NCBI GenBank assembly: GCA_004325065.1
Contig: PITI01000478.1
Location: 1 to 11,894, forward strand
Length of the DNA stretch: 11,894 nucleotides
Source of the DNA: Hamiltosporidium magnivora
Taxonomy: Eukaryota; Microsporidia; Dubosqiidae
Reading direction: 5' to 3'
The position numbers and the translations under genes were made by a program. The notes below the pieces were generated by a model, which was not told the origin of the DNA, made no database searches, and saw only the letters and a list, made by a program, of their open reading frames with translations. This document shows, piece by piece, positions 9,423-11,894 of this stretch (position 1 is its first letter; every line of letters begins with the position of its first letter).

Positions 9423-10754
9423 AGACCATTGTAATTTTTTTTCGAATTTGAATATTTATTTATTAAATCGAAACAATCTTGATATTCAGAGCAATATACA
9501 TATATTTTATAGTTTAAGTGATTTTTTTCGAATAGAGGCAGTTTTAATTTGTTTTACATTTTTTTATACGCGTTTTTATGAGCAAATTTTGATATTGGAA
9601 AATTTAACTAAATGAGAGTTTTTGTATTCATCTAAAAAAAATTATGATATATATCATAGTTTGGGTTTTTTTCGTCGCGAAAAATTTAAAATATCAATCA
9701 AGTGGTTTAAAAATTTTAATGGCCAAAAATATTACGTATGCTGAGAACTTTAAGCTAATTTCAAGGATGTCACAGTTTAAGATTTTGAATTCAGAAGGCC
9801 TATCAAAGAATAATATAAAACGCAAATAAAAAACCGAAAAATTAAAAAAAACAAAAGATATTTCTTGAAAATGGTGTGGATTATATTTTTTCAGATTATT
9901 TTGCCATATTAATTATTCTTTGCTAACTTTGATTTAAATAACTCAATAATTTAATTAGGAAAGCTCGGTATTACCTGTCCTTTATAAAACAAGCAAAACC
10001 AGAATGATCATTGGGATTTTAGATATTAAATCATATCGTATATATGTTGTTTGTAATCGGCAAAATTAGTCATAATTATTTCTTTCGCTTGTTTTGATCG
10101 CATATCACATGCATTCGTTTTAAATCACAACTTCGTAGCTCTTCACACAATGCCAAATAAATTTTCATGAGCAATGTAGCACACTTATAAAATTATGAGG
10201 TATTGGTATTTGCACAGATTTTGCATATTTGCGCGTGATTTCGGTTCAACATGCGAGCCGGGAGTAAAAGAAACAATTCTTTTTTTTAATAAATGATTTT
10301 CGCAAAATGTATTATTTTTCTGAAAATTCGTAAGTTTCTTAATCAATGAATAAAAAATATTTTTTTCGATTAGTTTCCAGTTTAAAAATTTAATTAATGA
10401 TATTAATAAAATTAATGTAAAAATAATTATCTGGTTTTTAGGCAGCAAGAAGACTTAAACAATAATTAAAAAAACTTTTTTGGTCTTTTAATTTGTGGAA
10501 ATAAAAAATTACGGTTATTAATATGTTTTTATCAACGTTTGAACGGCAAATTTTACAAATATACTATAATAGCTTCAAATTTTCATTATTTTTTGGATTC
10601 TGTTTCATTTATCTGTCTATATTGGTAAAAATAAATAAAATGATTATAGTGGTTTTATATAAGTTTAAAATAAACAATCACTGTTGTTTATCTTTTATTA
10701 AATTAAAGTAATATTTCTTCAAATTGTTTTGTACAAGAACGTTTTTCTTTTTTA
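9423..10754. other. Intergenic stretch without supported gene
   Basis: No gene is supported. Open frames of about 60-90 codons exist (plus 9644-9829, minus 10185-10448, plus 10523-10711), but their proteins are low-complexity Lys/Ile/Phe/Asn strings without motifs and are of the length expected by chance in DNA this rich in A/T. Confidence 0.45.
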
Positions 10755-11441
10755 TACATGTCCTCGCAGAATATCATCAGACATAATATCTTCCGGCCTT
10801 TTACTAATAATACTTTTCTAATAATCTGATATACACTTCTCATTATGTATTTCTTGGTTATATATACCTTTACAACTCTTATTACAAGCCCGAATTATAA
10901 TTTTCCAGTGGAAAAGAAGCTCAAAAAAACTATACGGTTTTAGATTCCAACATTCTGTACTCAAAGATCTAGGGATAGCTTTCAGTCGCTCATCTCTTAA
11001 CGTTTAGACAATCTTAAATTTCACTGGTTTTGGTTCTGATAAAATCTGATCGGGTGATTTACTAAGCAGTCTCAGTCAAAAAATATAGCCCCGCAAAACA
11101 AGTATCGAAATTATTTTGTTTTTCACTCTCTCTTGCGATATTTCATTGCAAGCTAAGTTTTTTATAAGACATGAAGAGTAGTGGAACGATAAAATTTCCT
11201 TTTTTAATGCTCCGTAAAGTATTTCATAGCGCTTTTTAAGTCTTATCGCTACAATAAAAAATGTTGAGTCATTTTTGCATATCGGATAAACGAAATCAAG
11301 TATAGTAACAACGCGATGCGCAAATTTACTAAATGAAAGCCAAATCATCGGAGTATTCCATGCTATGTTTTGACTCTTCCCCTGTGGTTTCAACCAGGCG
11401 AGGATGTTTATGTGAATAAGCAAAAGTATTGAGCAAGTAAT
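10755..11441 (-). pseudogene. Possible MULE-like transposase relic
   Basis: One minus-strand frame stays open over about 690 bases with only three stops: TGA at 11076-11078, TAA at 11004-11006 and TAG at 10818-10820. The first block is about 121 codons and the region is richer in G+C than its surroundings, so it is unlikely to be chance. In it, CKNDSTFFIVAIRLKKRYEI (Asp at 11268-11270) resembles the DGTF…P…F.Q.Y motif around the first catalytic Asp of MULE transposases. HYSSCLI about 30 residues later resembles the strand before the second Asp, but the Asp itself is missing (SCLIKNLA) and the spacing is short, suggesting an internal deletion. Later blocks (TLRDERLKAIPRSL; FFELLFHWKIIIRACNK) are unrecognised. 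No ATG begins the frame. It could instead be a decayed gene of another kind; the MULE reading is tentative. Confidence 0.4.
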
Positions 11442-11894
11442 TTATGTGTTATCTGTGTTTGATTTAGTGATGAGATTCCTTTTATGTATTAGAAAAAAAG
11501 AGTATGGCTTTCAGATGGAAGTAACTTATAATTTCGCACCATATTTCCGCTTTTAATTGCCCCATCCGCGTTATTTGCAATCCTAAGTTGTTTCGTGTAA
11601 CGAAATTTTTTAAAACTAGATTTATGAAAATATTATATTGCGAAATATAATCAGATATTTTACAATATTCTTCGTTGATATAAAATATTTTAAGTCCTAC
11701 AGAAAAAAGAGATGGAAAAATATTTTTATACAAGTAATATAAGAATATTCATCATAAACAGTATTTAAATTGAATATAATTTCTCGTTACATATTTTTAT
11801 ATTTTTGACAATTTTTGTAAATTGTTTTTATGTCTTCTTATCACCTTAGTAGTTTAATATTAAAATCAAATCGCTAGCAGTATAATTGATTTGT
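11442..11894. other. AT-rich stretch, perhaps upstream part of the MULE-like relic
   Basis: Nothing firm is seen. A minus-strand frame at 11482-11733 ends with QLKAEIWCEIISYFHLKAI, which faintly recalls the W-x-C…C-x-A core of a FLYWCH zinc finger, a domain that often precedes MULE catalytic domains. It is in another frame from the relic below and of chance-level length. Confidence 0.25.

Noticed and set aside
9644..9829. Plus-strand 61-codon open frame as a gene
   Set aside because: Low-complexity protein without motifs; frames of this length are expected by chance in DNA this A/T-rich.
10234..10262. GGTTCAA box suggesting a tRNA gene
   Set aside because: The bases after GGTTCAA do not continue as a tRNA B box and no cloverleaf arms pair around it.
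10185..10448. Minus-strand 87-codon open frame as a gene
   Set aside because: The N-terminal part is hydrophobic and Lys/Asn-rich low-complexity sequence, with no family resemblance and chance-level length.
10523..10711. Plus-strand 62-codon open frame with a hydrophobic segment
   Set aside because: The Phe/Ile/Lys-rich product is what translated A/T-rich DNA usually gives; no supporting context.

Overview
This window is very AT-rich (about a quarter G+C), has almost no coding sequence and is littered with dead DNA transposons. I find one convincing intact gene in 11.9 kb, a 233-codon secreted-protein gene of unknown function on the minus strand (6283-6984), which covers about 6% of the window. 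The rest is intergenic DNA holding at least two confident and two tentative transposase relics. Short intron-less genes, bacterial-like IS630 and IS1595/ISXO2-type elements in a eukaryote-like setting, an A/T-rich promoter region and extreme gene sparsity suggest a large, gene-poor microsporidian genome (an Edhazardia- or Hamiltosporidium-like organism). That assignment is inference; no rRNA, tRNA or housekeeping gene is present to prove it.

Layout. 1-416: AT-rich, nothing recognised. 417-1206 (minus): a multiply frameshifted IS1595/ISXO2-like transposase, recognisable almost end to end. 1207-2578: no supported gene. 2579-4018: a 1.44-kb IS630/Tc1-mariner-type element with iterated inverted ends and a broken plus-strand DD34E transposase (2833-3849). 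4019-6282: no supported gene. 6283-6984 (minus): the secreted-protein gene. 6985-8884: no supported gene. 8885-9318 (minus): tentative pogo/CENP-B-like N-terminal relic. 9423-10754: nothing supported. 10755-11441 (minus): tentative MULE-like transposase relic. 11442-11894: nothing firm.

The genes do not form a pathway. The window reads as a transposon graveyard around one lone, probably exported, lineage-specific protein. The best novel structures are the mariner-type element's ends, built from about 20-21-bp iterons in inverted orientation, and the lone secreted protein. Several relics have TGA exactly where a conserved tryptophan is expected.
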